From Delphinapterus leucas (Eukaryota > Chordata > Mammalia > Artiodactyla > Monodontidae): a stretch of 64,000 nucleotides of DNA. Every line of letters starts with the position of its first letter. Positions within the stretch are counted from its first letter, which is position 1. The stretch is taken from NCBI RefSeq assembly GCF_002288925.2, contig NW_022098050.1:8930194-8994193 (forward strand), read 5' to 3'. The translations under genes and the position numbers were made by a program. The notes below the pieces were generated by a model. The model made no database searches. It was not told the DNA's origin and worked only from the letters and a program-made list of their open reading frames with translations. Positions 43,781 to 54,288 of this stretch are shown here, piece after piece.

Positions 43781-44110
43781 TCTTTTTCAGATTCTTTTCC
43801 ATTATAAGTTACTACAAGATATTGAATATAGTCCTCTGTGGTCCTTGTTTATCAATCTCCAAAAAGGTACTCTTATTTTTTTTTTTTTCTGCACGCGGGC
43901 CTCTCACTGTTGTGGCCTCTCCCGTTGCGGAGCACAGGCTCCGGACGCGCAGGCCCAGCGGCCACGGCTCACGGGCCCAGCCGCTCCGCGGCATGTGGGA
44001 TCTTCCCGGACCGGGGCACGAACCCGTGTCCCCCTGCATCGGCAGGCGGACTCTCAACCACTGAGCCACCAGGGAAGCCCCAAAAAGGTACTCTTCATCA
44101 CACTTGCCCT
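43685..44110 (-). mobile_element. L1 3' UTR fragment (reverse), split by a young SINE
   Basis: 'gtgttgtgttagtttcaagt', 'gtacagcgaagtggttgagt', an (AT)n run at 43738-43780, 'caagatattgaatatagtcc' and 'ctctgtggtccttgtttatc' are reversed L1 3' UTR. The AT run lies where these L1 UTRs have a 'tatata' stretch. Confidence 0.75.
43859..44095 (-). mobile_element. Young CHR-type SINE (reverse) with 16-bp target duplication
   Basis: T-run at about 43876-43888, 'ttgtggcctctcccgttgcg', 'ggctccggacgcgcaggccc', 'gtgggatcttcccggaccgg' and reversed head 'gccaccagggaagcc'. Exact duplications of 'ccaaaaaggtactctt' flank it (43859-43874 and 44080-44095). It is nearly identical to the SINEs at 34094 and 53202. 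Confidence 0.95.
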
Positions 44111-45164
44111 CCTGTAGTGTGGCGGCGGAGTGGCTGTGGACATTCTTAATAAATATTCACTTCAAATTGGATTTACTTCTGAATAAATGTTCACACTCAA
44201 ATCTAATTTTAGATATTTTTTCTTAATGTGAGCTCTCACCCACCCCCAAACACACACACACACACACACACACCCCACCACCAAGATCTCTCTCTGTATC
44301 CTGACTATAATCTCAGAAAGGAAAATGACCAAATGTGGTTGTAACACATGGGATGGAAACTAAGTCAACTGAATTGCACCTGTTTGGAGAAAGTGTGGCC
44401 CCAAAAAGGGAGTAGTCAGGCTCCAGGCTAGAAAAGGAAGCCCAGAAACCCAAAGTGGGCCATGTTTATCCTACACTGGCTGAGAAGAAACACACACAGC
44501 CAGGATGAACAATCCATTGAGCTTACTCACCACATCTCTCTTGATTCCATCGTTACTGCTTTCTTTTATAACAACTCATTCATCTCTCCAAATTCCCTCA
44601 ACAAGAAGACAGTTACTATGGCCAAGAGCCATGAGTCTTCTGGCAATTGAAACAGAATATCTCCCATGCTAAAAAAATGATAAATTGTCATTCTGCCTCT
44701 TTTAAACATGGGTCAGCCCCTTCAGAATATAAACAATGCTGTGACCATGGAAACCAAAGTTCAGGTTCTGGATCTGCAAGGCTGAAGCCAACCTGGTCAG
44801 CCTGGTCTGGGCAGCTAGCCAAGTCCCCAAGGGACAATCCTTTATCTTGATGTCGCCACCTCCAAACTATGGCACTTTAGAGAAAAGGTGATATCCGGGA
44901 AACCAGATGGACCCTAAACTGTTTTTGAATTAGATCACCACAACCATGTCACATTCAGGCATATATTCTCAAAGAAAAACAGATTAATAAGTTCCCAAAA
45001 TGTATTCATACTTCTTTGGTGATGAAAGAGAATCTCAAACTTTGTATAGGAAAATAAATTTTCTACTGGTTATCATGAAGAAAAATCCTCTCTGCTGTAG
45101 TTCTGAAGAGTTTCTCTTTCCAATTCTCCACCCCTCAAGCCTACAACCATCTCTTCTGATCACA
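44096..45164. other. Unassigned sequence with (AC)n microsatellite
   Basis: About 1 kb. An (AC)n run of roughly 26 bp lies at 44246-44272. Short forward frames at 44462-44850 have no recognisable similarity. Confidence 0.5.
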
Positions 45165-45345
45165 GCTACTATGTGCCAGGCACCAAATATTTACTACTTG
45201 CAGTTCTTCCAACTGCCTTGCCAAGTAAACATTATTGCTTACACAGATGAAGAAACCGGTTGAGTAACTTGTCCATAATTGCAAAGCCATGAGGTGGTAG
45301 AGCCAAAATTAAAACGATGCTTTTCAAAGTATTCTGCTCTCTCAA
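45165..45345 (-). mobile_element. MIR SINE (reverse)
   Basis: 'gctactatgtgccaggcacc', 'agatgaagaaaccggttgag', 'taacttgtccataattgcaa' and 'gaggtggtagagccaaaatt' are the reversed MIR core. Confidence 0.8.
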
Positions 45346-45524
45346 AATTGCTAGCATTTTCCAGACTACTTTGAATCCAGAGTAAATAGTGGGATATCAG
45401 TTCTACCATTTATTCTTTTTAAAAAAGTAAGAATATATTGACAGTAGGTGTTAGGCACCTAGGTATTCACCTGTGACTGGAGTGGCAAAGGAGCAAAGGC
45501 ATATATGAAAATGTGTTACTTTAA

Positions 45525-46798
45525 AAAAGTATACTTCTCCAGGGACCTCCCTGGTGGCGCAGTGGTTAAGAATCCGCCTGCCAATGCAGGGGACACGGGT
45601 TCGAGCCCTGGTCCAGGAAGATCCCACATGCCGCAGAGCAACTAAGCCCGTGCACCACAACTACTGAGACTGCGCCCTAGAGCCTGTGAATCACAACTAC
45701 TGAGCCCGTGTGCCTAGAGCCCGTGCTCAACAAGAGAAGCCACTGCAATGAGAAGCCCTCGCACCGCAACGAAGAGTAGCCCCTGCTCGCCGCAACTAGA
45801 GAAAGCCCGTGTGCAGCAATGAAAATCCAATGCAGCCAAAAATAAATACAATTAAAAATATATATATATATAGATACTTCTCCAAAGAAGACATACAGAT
45901 GGCCAAAAAGCACATGAAAATATGCTCATCACTAATCATTAGAGAAATGCAAATCAAAACTACTATGAGGTATCACCTCACGCCAGTCAGTCAGAACGGC
46001 CATCATCAAAAAATCTACACACAATAGAAGCTGGAGAGGGTATGGAGAAAAGGGAACCCTCCTACACTGTTGGTGGGAATTTAAATTGGTACAACCATTA
46101 TGGAGAACAGCATGGAGGATCCTTAAAAGACTAAATATAGAACTACCATATGATCCAACAATCCCACTCCTGGGCATATATCCAGAGAAAACCGTAATTC
46201 GAAAATATACATGCACCCTAATGTTCATAGCAGCACTATTTACAATAGCCAAGACATGGAAGCAACCTAGATGTCCATTGACAGAGGAATGGATAAAGAA
46301 GATGTGGTATATACATACAGTGGAATATTACTCAGGCATAAAACAGAACGAAATAATGCCATTTGCAGCAACATGGATGGACCTAGAGATTGTCATACTG
46401 AGTGAAGTAAGTCAGACAGAGAAAGACAAATACCACGATATCACTTGTATGTGGAATCTAAAAAAAAAATGGTACAAATGAATTATTTACAAAACGGAAA
46501 TAGAGTCACAGATGTAGAAAACAAACCTATGGTTACCAGGGAGGAAAGGCGGGGGAGGGATAAATTGGGAGATTGGGATTGACATGTACACACTACTATA
46601 TATAAAATAGATAACTAATAAGGGCCTACTGCATAGCACAGGGAACTCTACTCAGTACTCTGTAATGGCCTATATGGGAAAAGAATCTAAAAAAGAGTGG
46701 ATAGATGTATATGTATAACTGACTCACTTTGCTGTACACCTGAAATTAACACAACATTGTAAATCAACTCTACTCCAATAAAAGTTTTTTTAAAAATT
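45525..46798 (+). mobile_element. L1, ORF2 C-terminal region and 3' UTR, split near its 5' end by a SINE
   Basis: About 0.9 kb of L1 without the SINE: 'ctccaaagaagacatacaga', 'gaaatgcaaatcaaaactac', 'ctacactgttggtgggaatt', 'gcagcactatttacaatagc', 'gtggaatattactcaggcat', the G-rich UTR at 46540-46560 and 'actccaataaaagttttttt'. A 131-codon frame at 46086-46481 is a remnant of the ORF2 protein C-terminus ([10 protein letters not shown], then [10 protein letters not shown]). 5'-truncated, not autonomous. Confidence 0.9.
45531..45884 (+). mobile_element. CHR-type SINE (forward, long form) inside L1
   Basis: Head 'gggacctccctggtggcgca', B box 'gggttcgagccctggtccag', long-form clauses 'gcaccacaactactgagact', 'gaagccactgcaatgagaag' and 'ccgtgtgcagcaatgaaaat', and an A/T-rich end. 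'atacttctcca' at 45531-45541 and 45874-45884 is the target duplication, lying within L1 ORF2. Confidence 0.93.
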
Positions 46799-46924
46799 AG
46801 AAAGTAAAATAAATATAAAATTATAAAATATACTTAAAAAATTTTACTGCCACTTCAAAGCTTCAGAAGAGGAGGCCTCTTTTAGATTGAAGATTCTTGG
46901 CTTCACTAAATACCATGGAACCTC

Positions 46925-47280
46925 TGGCATACTGATAACATTCTCTACCTTGATTGGTTTCACAGGTGTATACTTATATGAAAATTCATGAGTTATGCCC
47001 TTTACTGGATGTATGTTATACCTCATTTAAAATAAAGAGCATGGTACAGGACAGTGTGTACAGAAAGCTTGCATTTGCATAAGAAAGAGTGGGGAGATTC
47101 TCTAAGTACTTGCTTGGATAGGCATATAATGTGTCTGGAATGATGCAGAAAGAGCTGGCAACAATGGTTGTTTGGGGCACTGAGCGACGACGTAAGATGG
47201 ACGGAGACATTTGCACTGTATATCCTCCTGCATCTGGTGAATTTTTACTATGTGAATGGCTTATATATTTTAAAAATTAG
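46925..47280 (+). mobile_element. Two abutting old L1 (L1M/L1ME) 3' termini
   Basis: 'ttggtttcacaggtgtatac', 'aaattcatgagttatgccct' and 'tgttatacctcatttaaaat' end one L1M terminus at about 47036. 'catggtacaggacagtgtgt' to 'actatgtgaatggcttatat' looks like a second, older terminus. Confidence 0.6.
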
Positions 47281-48225
47281 TAAATAAATAATTTCAAGGA
47301 AAAAGAAACACACAAAACCCACAAAATTTCCATGTATGTACCAAAATCAGTCCAGAAAGTCGGTCTGCATTTGTGATGCTTGAGGGAGTGCAATAATAAA
47401 GTGGAGATTTTCAAATACGGTATTCTATTTTTTCAGTAGCAGGAGAAATTATGAGGATTTGCACTCCTTCTCTCCATGGTAGTTGCTATGACACTCAGGT
47501 AATGATGGGGGATGAGGGTGAGGTTGGTGGGTACATGGAAAAGGAACATCTAACTTATTCAGAGGCAAACCTGCGTTGGTAATTGCCATGAATGAATAAT
47601 TGTTGCTGGGTATGATTTTACATTTTTGCTTTTGTCTTTCAACTCTTTGCTTTCCTTCTATTTTTATTCTTCTCGAGTATGTGCATGTCATAGAAAGTAG
47701 AGATGAGAAATTCAGAGCAAACTCTGTTCAGAGGGCATCAATTGAGATGCTATTGGGGTTCAGGAAACAATGATGTACATGAGAACTAGAAAAACAGATC
47801 AATCCATGTGTCTCGTTTAGACCCCTATTCCAATACGACTTGTCCCTTTCCTCCCCAACTCCCGAGATGGCTTGTCCTTTCGTTAGGAGGTGTGTGTGTG
47901 TGGCAGCTGTCATCTCGAAAATGTCGAGTTATTTGTCCCTTGTTATCTGCAGATTTCAGATCACTTTGCAAGAAAACACATGATTATTTTAGATCTAAAT
48001 GAATTAACAAATGAGGAACAGAAGAAATTAAATGATGAGCACAAGATACCTCAGTAAAATAATTTCACAAGCACAACAAGGATCATTAAAAAAAACAAAC
48101 AAAAAACTTTTCTTCAAGTCTTTGTTTCCTCTTAGTTTTACTGAGCTCTCCTACAGTGTGTTGAAAGAACTTTATGCTCCACTTTGTTTCTAGGTATCTC
48201 TAGAGATAAGTTTACCATTTCCTAC
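47281..48225. other. Unassigned sequence
   Basis: About 945 bp. Frames of 61-80 codons on both strands show no recognisable similarity. A short (GT)n run lies near 47890. Confidence 0.4.
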
Positions 48226-48455
48226 AACAGGTTTCTCAGCCTCAGCACTACTGACATTTTGGGCTAGATCATTCTTTGTTGCAGGGGGCCGTCCTGTGCA
48301 TCCTAGGATGTTCAACAGCACGCCTGGCCTCTACCCACTAGATGCCAGTAACACACCCAAGTCATGACAACCAAAAATGTCTCCAGATATTGCCAAATGG
48401 CGCCTGAGGGGCAAAATTGTCCCCAGTTGAGGGCCACTGCCCTAAAGGTTAATAT
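48226..48455 (-). mobile_element. MER20-type hAT DNA element
   Basis: Near-complete: 'aggtttctcagcctcagcac', 'tactgacattttgggctaga', 'ccgtcctgtgcatcctagga', 'cctctacccactagatgcca', 'gtctccagatattgccaaat' and 'gtccccagttgagggccact'. The ends form the expected inverted pair (tttctcagcct and agttgagggcc). Strand is relative to the consensus as I recall it. Confidence 0.8.
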
Positions 48456-48589
48456 CTAGAGATCTTTATTTTAGGAAATACACCAGCATCTCTTATTTCC
48501 AGAAAACAGGCACATGTGTGCAACAGTGCATATGTATACCCACAGACTCCACCCTTAGAAAAAGAATTTATAAGCTTTTAAGAGGAAGT

Positions 48590-48785
48590 GTACTGGTGGT
48601 CATTTATTTTGAAATATTTTTTTTTAAATATGATGGAATGAGTGATAGATTGATAGATAAGTGATAAAACAAGTACAGTAAAATGTTAATTGTAGAATCT
48701 ACGTGGTAGGTATATGAGTGGTCACTGCAACATTCTTTCAACTTTTCTGTATGTTTGAAAATTTTTCGTCATAAAATGTTGGAGG
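48590..48785 (+). mobile_element. Old L1 (L1M) 3' terminus
   Basis: 'aagtacagtaaaatgttaat', 'atgagtggtcactgcaacat' and 'tctttcaacttttctgtatg' are an L1M 3' UTR end. Confidence 0.65.
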
Positions 48786-49086
48786 AAAAGATTTTATGAA
48801 TATTTGACTATCGCAAGCTAGAAAATCAAGAGGTTCATTTTACTTAATTATCTTAGAGAAAAAAAGGAAAACATCTCACTGTCAGGGCTAACAGGGATAT
48901 TCTTTTTCTTCCAAACCATGTTGTGAAATCTAAGTAATCTAATCACATAAAAGAACTACCTAATTGTCGTGAGGCAGATCAAAATAGTGAGCATTGATTA
49001 TAGCTGAAAGAGGACTTGGTTTCTTCATTTGCAAAATGGGAACGTTAGTGAATCTAAGTCCAGGAGAGAGCATGTCCTGTATCTTT
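48786..49086. other. Unassigned sequence
   Basis: About 300 bp with no recognisable element. Confidence 0.4.
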
Positions 49087-49424
49087 AAGGAATTGCTTTA
49101 GGGACTTCCCTGGTGGCGCAGTGGTTAAGAATCCGCTTGCCAATGCAGGGGACACAGGTTCGATCCCTGGTCCGGGAAGATCCCATATGCCGTGAAGCAA
49201 CTAAGCCTGCGAGCCACAGCTACTGCAGCCCGCACGTCTAGAGCCCATGCTCCGCAACAAGAGAAGCCACCGCAATGAGAAGCCCACGCACCGCAACGAA
49301 GAGTAAAGAGTAGCCCCCGCTTTTCGCAACTAGAGAAAGCCCGCACGCAGCAACAAACACCCAAAGCAGCCCCAAATAAAAATTAATTAATTAATTAATT
49401 AAAAAAAAAAAAGAAATGCTTTAG
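49087..49424 (+). mobile_element. CHR-type SINE (forward, long form)
   Basis: Head 'gggacttccctggtggcgca', B box 'aggttcgatccctggtccgg', 'gcgagccacagctactgcag', 'ccacgcaccgcaacgaagag' and a tail with (TTAA)n then an A-run to 49412. 'aaggaattgcttta' before and 'aagaaatgcttta' after are imperfect target duplications. A small internal repeat ('agagtaaagagta') is specific to this copy. Confidence 0.93.
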
Positions 49425-49841
49425 ACAGGAGTCTTTTTCTAGTCTTCTAGTTTCAAGGATTCTGTCAGTGAACGTTTATTTTAAAATAATCTTAAACACT
49501 ATTTCCCTCTGGGAGCCTCAAGGCCCAATAAAATAAGATACTGAAATATTCAAGTTAAACCAGATACATCACCTTCTGAAAAACCCTTCCTACCCTTAGT
49601 TATAGTGACTGTTGACTTTAAGCAGTTCATTAGACCATAATTCAGCCAATGTTTATTCAAAATATCATATGTCAGGAAACGTGTGTACAGTACTGACCGT
49701 GAGAGCATTGTGAATTGTAGAGATTTATACCAATGTGAAATGGCTGTGCTGTTGTCCTGTTGTCCTAAGACTTTTGGAATCAGATGACTCCACAGGTACA
49801 GGCTAGATTCTCTGAGTTTAGTATTTTACAAATTTTTAAAA
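49425..49841. other. Unassigned sequence
   Basis: About 415 bp with no recognisable element. Confidence 0.4.
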
Positions 49842-50330
49842 AGCAGGCACGGAATGAAAGATGCTCAAAAATCATCAGAAAATGCAAATTAAAACCATAG
49901 TAAGAGACTACTATATGTAACCTCCCCCCAGAATGTCTAAAATTCAAACACCTGATACTTCGAGGTGTTGGCAAGGATGCAGTACAAACTGGAACACTCA
50001 TACATAGCTGATAGGAGTGCACGATGGTACAGCCACTTTGGAAAACAGTGTGGCAGTCTGTTATAGAGTTAAACATAACCTACCATACAACCCAGAAATT
50101 CCACTCCTAGATATTTGCCCAAGATAAATGAAAATATGTCTAAACAAAGAACTGTACACAAATGTTCATAACAGCCTTAACATGGCAGCTAAAAGCCAGA
50201 AATATTCTGTATCTATCAACAGACAAATAGATAAACTGTGGGTATATTCATACAATGGAACAGTAGGCAGCAACAACGAGGAACAAACTACTAACACAAC
50301 ATTGATTCATTTCAAAAACGTTACACTGAG
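49842..50330 (+). mobile_element. Old L1 (L1M) ORF2 C-terminal region
   Basis: 'atcagaaaatgcaaattaaa', 'gaggtgttggcaaggatgca', 'gtacagccactttggaaaac', 'acaacccagaaattccactc' and 'cttaacatggcagctaaaag' follow the ORF2 end. Stops in all frames. Confidence 0.75.
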
Positions 50331-51323
50331 AAGAGGATTCTCACACTTTGAGAACCACTGCATTACTCCAATACTTACAAATTGTTCAATCTCATATAGC
50401 TACTTGTTTTCATGATATCTTTTCTCACTGATGCAACAGATGTGACACTCCATGTTACTATGAGCATATGGTCTAAGAAGTAACTTGTAAGCACTGCAAC
50501 AGTAGAATCAGTTTTAGAACTATACGGGAATTGTGAGGTCAACCACCACAATTTCCCAACCCTTTTCAAAAATCTCCTTAAAGTGCACCAGTTCTGCCTT
50601 TCCCCTTGTCAAACCCAGAATGCTGAAAAACAGAATTTTCATCAGTTTAGGACCCTGCAGTTCTTCATCTGAAATACCAATTTTTATTTTATAACATTGA
50701 CCCATGTAGACAGCAGGAGATATGCAGGTTTATCTGGGTCTTTGTGGTTTCCTTTGATTTCTACTCCTGCAGCTTCCCGTCTCTAGCGGTTCTTTTGGAC
50801 TTGGTTTCCCCCTTCCCTTCTCTCGTCCTCCCCCATTGGGTCAGTTTAGTCTCAAATTAAGAGCACTTCTTTCATTGATTTTTTTTTTTTTTGCCATTTT
50901 TTCTCAGTCAATAAATGACCGATACTGACAGGGTTTTTGTTTGGTTGGTTGCTCTTATGTTGTTTTGTTCTGATATGTGTCTCTAGCTGTAAAAATTCTA
51001 TCTCTACAGTTTTACATACCTTGATTCTTTTAAATCTTTTCAGACTCTCCAGAAAATTTGCTACACATGTGCTGTTTTCCTGACATTTTACTGAATATTT
51101 ATATAATACTCTCACATAAAGTATGTTCTCAAGCAACCTTGACTCGGGGCGAGAGATTACAAATTAAATTACTACCCCCAGGCACCTAAGCGCTGACTTT
51201 ACTAGCCAGCTGATCCCATTCATTCACATTTGGCCAGAGAATGTCTATCATCTCAGCTTCATCTACACTCTCAATCAACTCTTGCTTTATAGAAAACAAA
51301 ATCACCTCTACTCCTTTCAATTT
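50331..51323. other. Unassigned sequence
   Basis: About 1 kb with no recognised repeat. A T-run lies at 50880-50891. A minus-strand frame at 50852-51136 (94 codons) has no recognisable similarity. Confidence 0.45.
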
Positions 51324-51676
51324 AAAAATGAACAGGTGGGGACTTCCCTGGTGGCACAGTGGTTAAGAATCCGCCTGCCAATGCAGGGGAAACAGGTTCG
51401 AGCCCTGGTCCAGGAAGATCCCACATGCTACGGAGCAACTAAGCCCATGCACCACAACTACTGAGCCTGCGCGCCACAACTACTGAAGCTCACATGCCTA
51501 GAGCCCGTGCTCCGCAACAAGAGAAGCCACCGCAATGCAAAGCCCGCGCACCGCAACGAAGAGTAGCCCCCGCTCGCCGCAACTAGAGAAAGCCCACACA
51601 GCAACAAAGACTCAACACAACCAAAAATAAAAATTAAAATTAACAAAAATAAATAAATAAATAAAAATGAACAGGT
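51324..51676 (+). mobile_element. CHR-type SINE (forward, long form), first of two at one site
   Basis: Head 'ggggacttccctggtggcac', B box 'aggttcgagccctggtccag', 'gcgccacaactactgaagct', 'caccgcaatgcaaagcccgc' and an 'aaataaataaat' end. Flanked by 'aaaaatgaacaggt' at 51324-51337 and 51663-51676. Confidence 0.93.
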
Positions 51677-51806
51677 AGAATCCCTGGCGGTCCAGTGTTT
51701 AGGACTCTGTGTTTTCACTGCCAAGGGCCCAGATTCGATCCCTGGTTGGGGAACTAAGCTCCCACAAGCCACGCGGTGCAGCCAAAAAAAGAAAAAAAAG
51801 AACAGG
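51663..51806 (+). mobile_element. CHR-type SINE (forward, short form), second at the same site
   Basis: Older short-form copy: 'agaatccctggcggtccagt', B box 'agattcgatccctggttggg', 'cgcggtgcagccaaaaaaag'. A third copy of the target, 'aaaaaagaacaggt', closes it at 51794-51806. The extreme 5' 'ggga' is missing. Confidence 0.92.
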
Positions 51807-51889
51807 TAATCTGTTTCTCAGATTACCATAAAGCAGAAACCCTCCAGTGTAGTGGAGGAAAAAGCTCTCCTCAGCCCTTTTAGGGTCCC

Positions 51890-52367
51890 AGGCTGGGTCT
51901 GAAAAATTAAACTGACAAAGACAGATTAACAGGAGAAAAGCATATAAATTTATTTAATGTAAGTTTTATATGACAAGGAGCCGTCATAACGAAATGAAGA
52001 CCCGAAGAAACAGGTCTGGGAATATTTATGCTAGGTTTGATGAAGAGTGGACAGTTGTGGAAAAATAGGAGAGGCAAGGAATACAAGATATATGTAGCAA
52101 ACTGGGGGAAATTTAACAAGACCTCTTTGGACTCTTCTCAGGGTCCCTTTGTCTTTGGAGATAATGATGCTCCTTTCTTCCAGGTATAGGGAGGGTACCT
52201 ATCACATGAGGGTTTTATGATCTTCTCCAAAAGGGGTGCAGGGGAGGGGATCAGAGTGACCTTCCTGCTTCTGCTCTTTCTCAAACTCCCTCAGCTTAAA
52301 ATATTCAATACACCAAGGTGTTATATTTGGGGGAAGCATATTCTCAATCCCAACACCAGTCTTTGTT
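51890..52367. mobile_element. Old interspersed repeat (family not named)
   Basis: 'gacaaagacagattaacagg', 'ggactcttctcagggtccct', 'tatcacatgagggttttatg' and 'caaactccctcagcttaaaa' belong to an old mammalian repeat I recognise but cannot name. The minus-strand frame at 51907-52119 lies in it. Confidence 0.4.
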
Positions 52368-52910
52368 AAAAATAAAGGTATTCATTCGAAAAGATGCATT
52401 TTCTGCCGTGTTGGCTATAATAAATTATTGCACTTCCTCAATCTGAACAGCAAATGTAAGGCTCTGTTTCAGCTCTACAGCTTATACAAATTTAACTTTT
52501 TAAAAAAGAGTTTGTACATTCACATGATTAAAAGAGCAAAGTGAGGGCTTCCCTGGTGGCGTAGTGGTTAAGAATCCGTCTGCCAATGCAGGGGACATGG
52601 GTTCTGAGCCCTGGTCCGGGAAGATCCCACATGTCACGGAGCAACTAAGCCTATGCACCACAACTACTGAGCTTGCACTCTAGAGCCCACGAGCCACAAC
52701 TACTGAAGCCCGCGTGCCACAACTACTGAAGCCCGCGCGCCTAGAGCCCGTGCTCCGCAACAAGAGAAGCCACCGCAGTGAGAAGCCCGCGCACCGCAAC
52801 GAAGAGTAGCCCCCGCTCGCCACAACTAGAGGAAGCCCACGCGCAGCAACGAAGACCCAACACAGCCAAACATAAATAAATAATAAAGTAAATAAATTTT
52901 TAAGAAAACT
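52368..52910 (+). repeat. Left arm of an inverted duplication (flank plus long-form CHR SINE)
   Basis: The arm has 177 bp of flanking sequence (52368-52544) followed by a long-form CHR SINE (52545-52910; head 'gggcttccctggtggcgtag', B box 'gggttctgagccctggtcc'). Its reverse complement recurs at 53705-54238. By my count the flanks differ at about 11 of 177 positions. Both SINEs share the head variant 'ggcgtag' (most copies have 'ggcgcag') and 'gacatgggtt'. Confidence 0.9.
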
Positions 52911-53704
52911 AAAAAGCTTGCAGAAGAAAAATAGGAAAAAAATTTTTTTAATCAAAAGGAAAGTGTGGGTGTTCTCACTCTCAGTATGATTCCTTTAACC
53001 CTATTTCCTCCCCCACCCATACAGATAACCACTTCTATTCATTTCTTAGCTACCTTTTCCTTTTCCTAATACATCCAAACCAGCACGAATATATTTCATA
53101 TATTCCTAACCCTTTCAGAAAAGGAAGTATCCACTATTCTTTACCTTGCTTTTCTCATTTAATAATAAACACTGTTGGTTTTTTATTTCAGTATATAAAG
53201 CTTTTTTTTTTTTTTTTTTTCGGTACGCGGGCCTCTCACTGTTGCGGCCTCTCCCGTTGCGGAGCACAGGCTCCGGACGCGCAGGCCCAGCGGCCATGGC
53301 TCACGGGCGCAGCCGCTCCGCGGCATGTGGGATCTTCCCGGACCGGGGCACGAACCCGTGTCCCTTGCAACGGCAGGCGGACTCTCAACCACTGCGCCAC
53401 CAGGGAAGCCCCATAAAGCATTTTTATAGCTAAATAATATTCTACTGTGTGAATATATCATGATTTATTTAATCAGTCTCTGATTAATGGCCACTTGGGT
53501 TGTTTCCAAACCTCTGCAATTATAAACAATGCTGCAGTACATAACCTTATGCATATGCCAACAAAATATAATCATGATTATCTTATCTCTAGGAAATAAT
53601 ATCATGGATTTGTTTTCATTATAGTTTTCTCCATTTCTAAACTTACAATTAACATGTATTACTTTTATAAGGAAATATAATAAATGTTATCATTTTTACA
53701 GGAC
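52911..53704 (-). mobile_element. Spacer of the inverted duplication: old L1-like sequence (reverse)
   Basis: 'ttgcttttctcatttaataa', 'gctaaataatattctactgt', 'gatttatttaatcagtctct' and 'gggttgtttccaaacctctg' look like a reversed old L1/L1M 3' part, split by the young SINE at 53202-53411. Family assignment is approximate. Confidence 0.5.
53194..53418 (-). mobile_element. Young CHR-type SINE (reverse)
   Basis: T-run 53202-53220, 'cggtacgcgggcctctcact', 'cgttgcggagcacaggctcc', 'cggcatgtgggatcttcccg' and 'gcgccaccagggaagcccc'. 'ataaagc' flanks it at 53195-53201 and 53413-53419. It belongs to the same nearly identical young group as 34094 and 43859. Confidence 0.94.
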
Positions 53705-54288
53705 TTTTTTTAAAATAAATAAATTTATTTATTTATTTTTGGCTCATTGGGTCTTTGTTGCTGTGCACGGGCTTTCTCTAGTTGTGGCGAGCGGGGCTTA
53801 CTCTTCTTTGTGGTGCACGGGCTTCTCATTGCGGTGGTTTCTCTTGTTGCAGAGCATGGGCTCTAGGCATGCAGACTTCAGTAGTTGTGGCACGTGGGCT
53901 CAGTAGTTGTGGCTTGTGAGCTCTAGAGCACAGGCTCAGGAGTTGTGGTACATGGGCTTATCTGCTCCACGGCATGTGGGATCTTCCCGGACCAGGGCTC
54001 GAACCCATGTCCCCTGCATTGGCAGATGGATTCTTAAACGCTACGCCACCAGGGAGGCCCTCACTTCGCTATTTTAATCATGTGAATGTACAACCTCTTT
54101 TTAAAAAAGTTAAACTCGTGTAAGCTGTAGAGCTGAAACAGAGCCTTACATTTGCTGTTCAGATTGAGGAAGTGCAATAATTTATTATAGCCAACACTGG
54201 AGAAAATTCATATTTTCGAATGAATACCTTTATTTTTAAATAAAATTTAACTCTCAACCACTGCGCCACCATGGAAGTCCCACAGGAC
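53698..54288 (-). repeat. Right arm of the inverted duplication, with SINE-head fragment and short flanking repeats
   Basis: Read on the minus strand: a CHR SINE head fragment (54281-54249; 'gggacttccatggtggcgca'), about 10 bp of A/T, 178 bp of flank (54238-54061), a long-form CHR SINE (54060-53722) and an A-rich end. 'acaggac' lies just outside on both sides (53698-53704 and 54282-54288). This looks like a retroposed copy of the left-arm locus inserted in reverse about 0.8 kb away. Confidence 0.85.

Noticed and set aside
43812..44149. Overlapping frames of 80-149 codons on both strands
   Set aside because: They fall in a G+C-rich CHR SINE. The same peptides recur at 34057-34310 and 53115-53461 wherever that SINE occurs.
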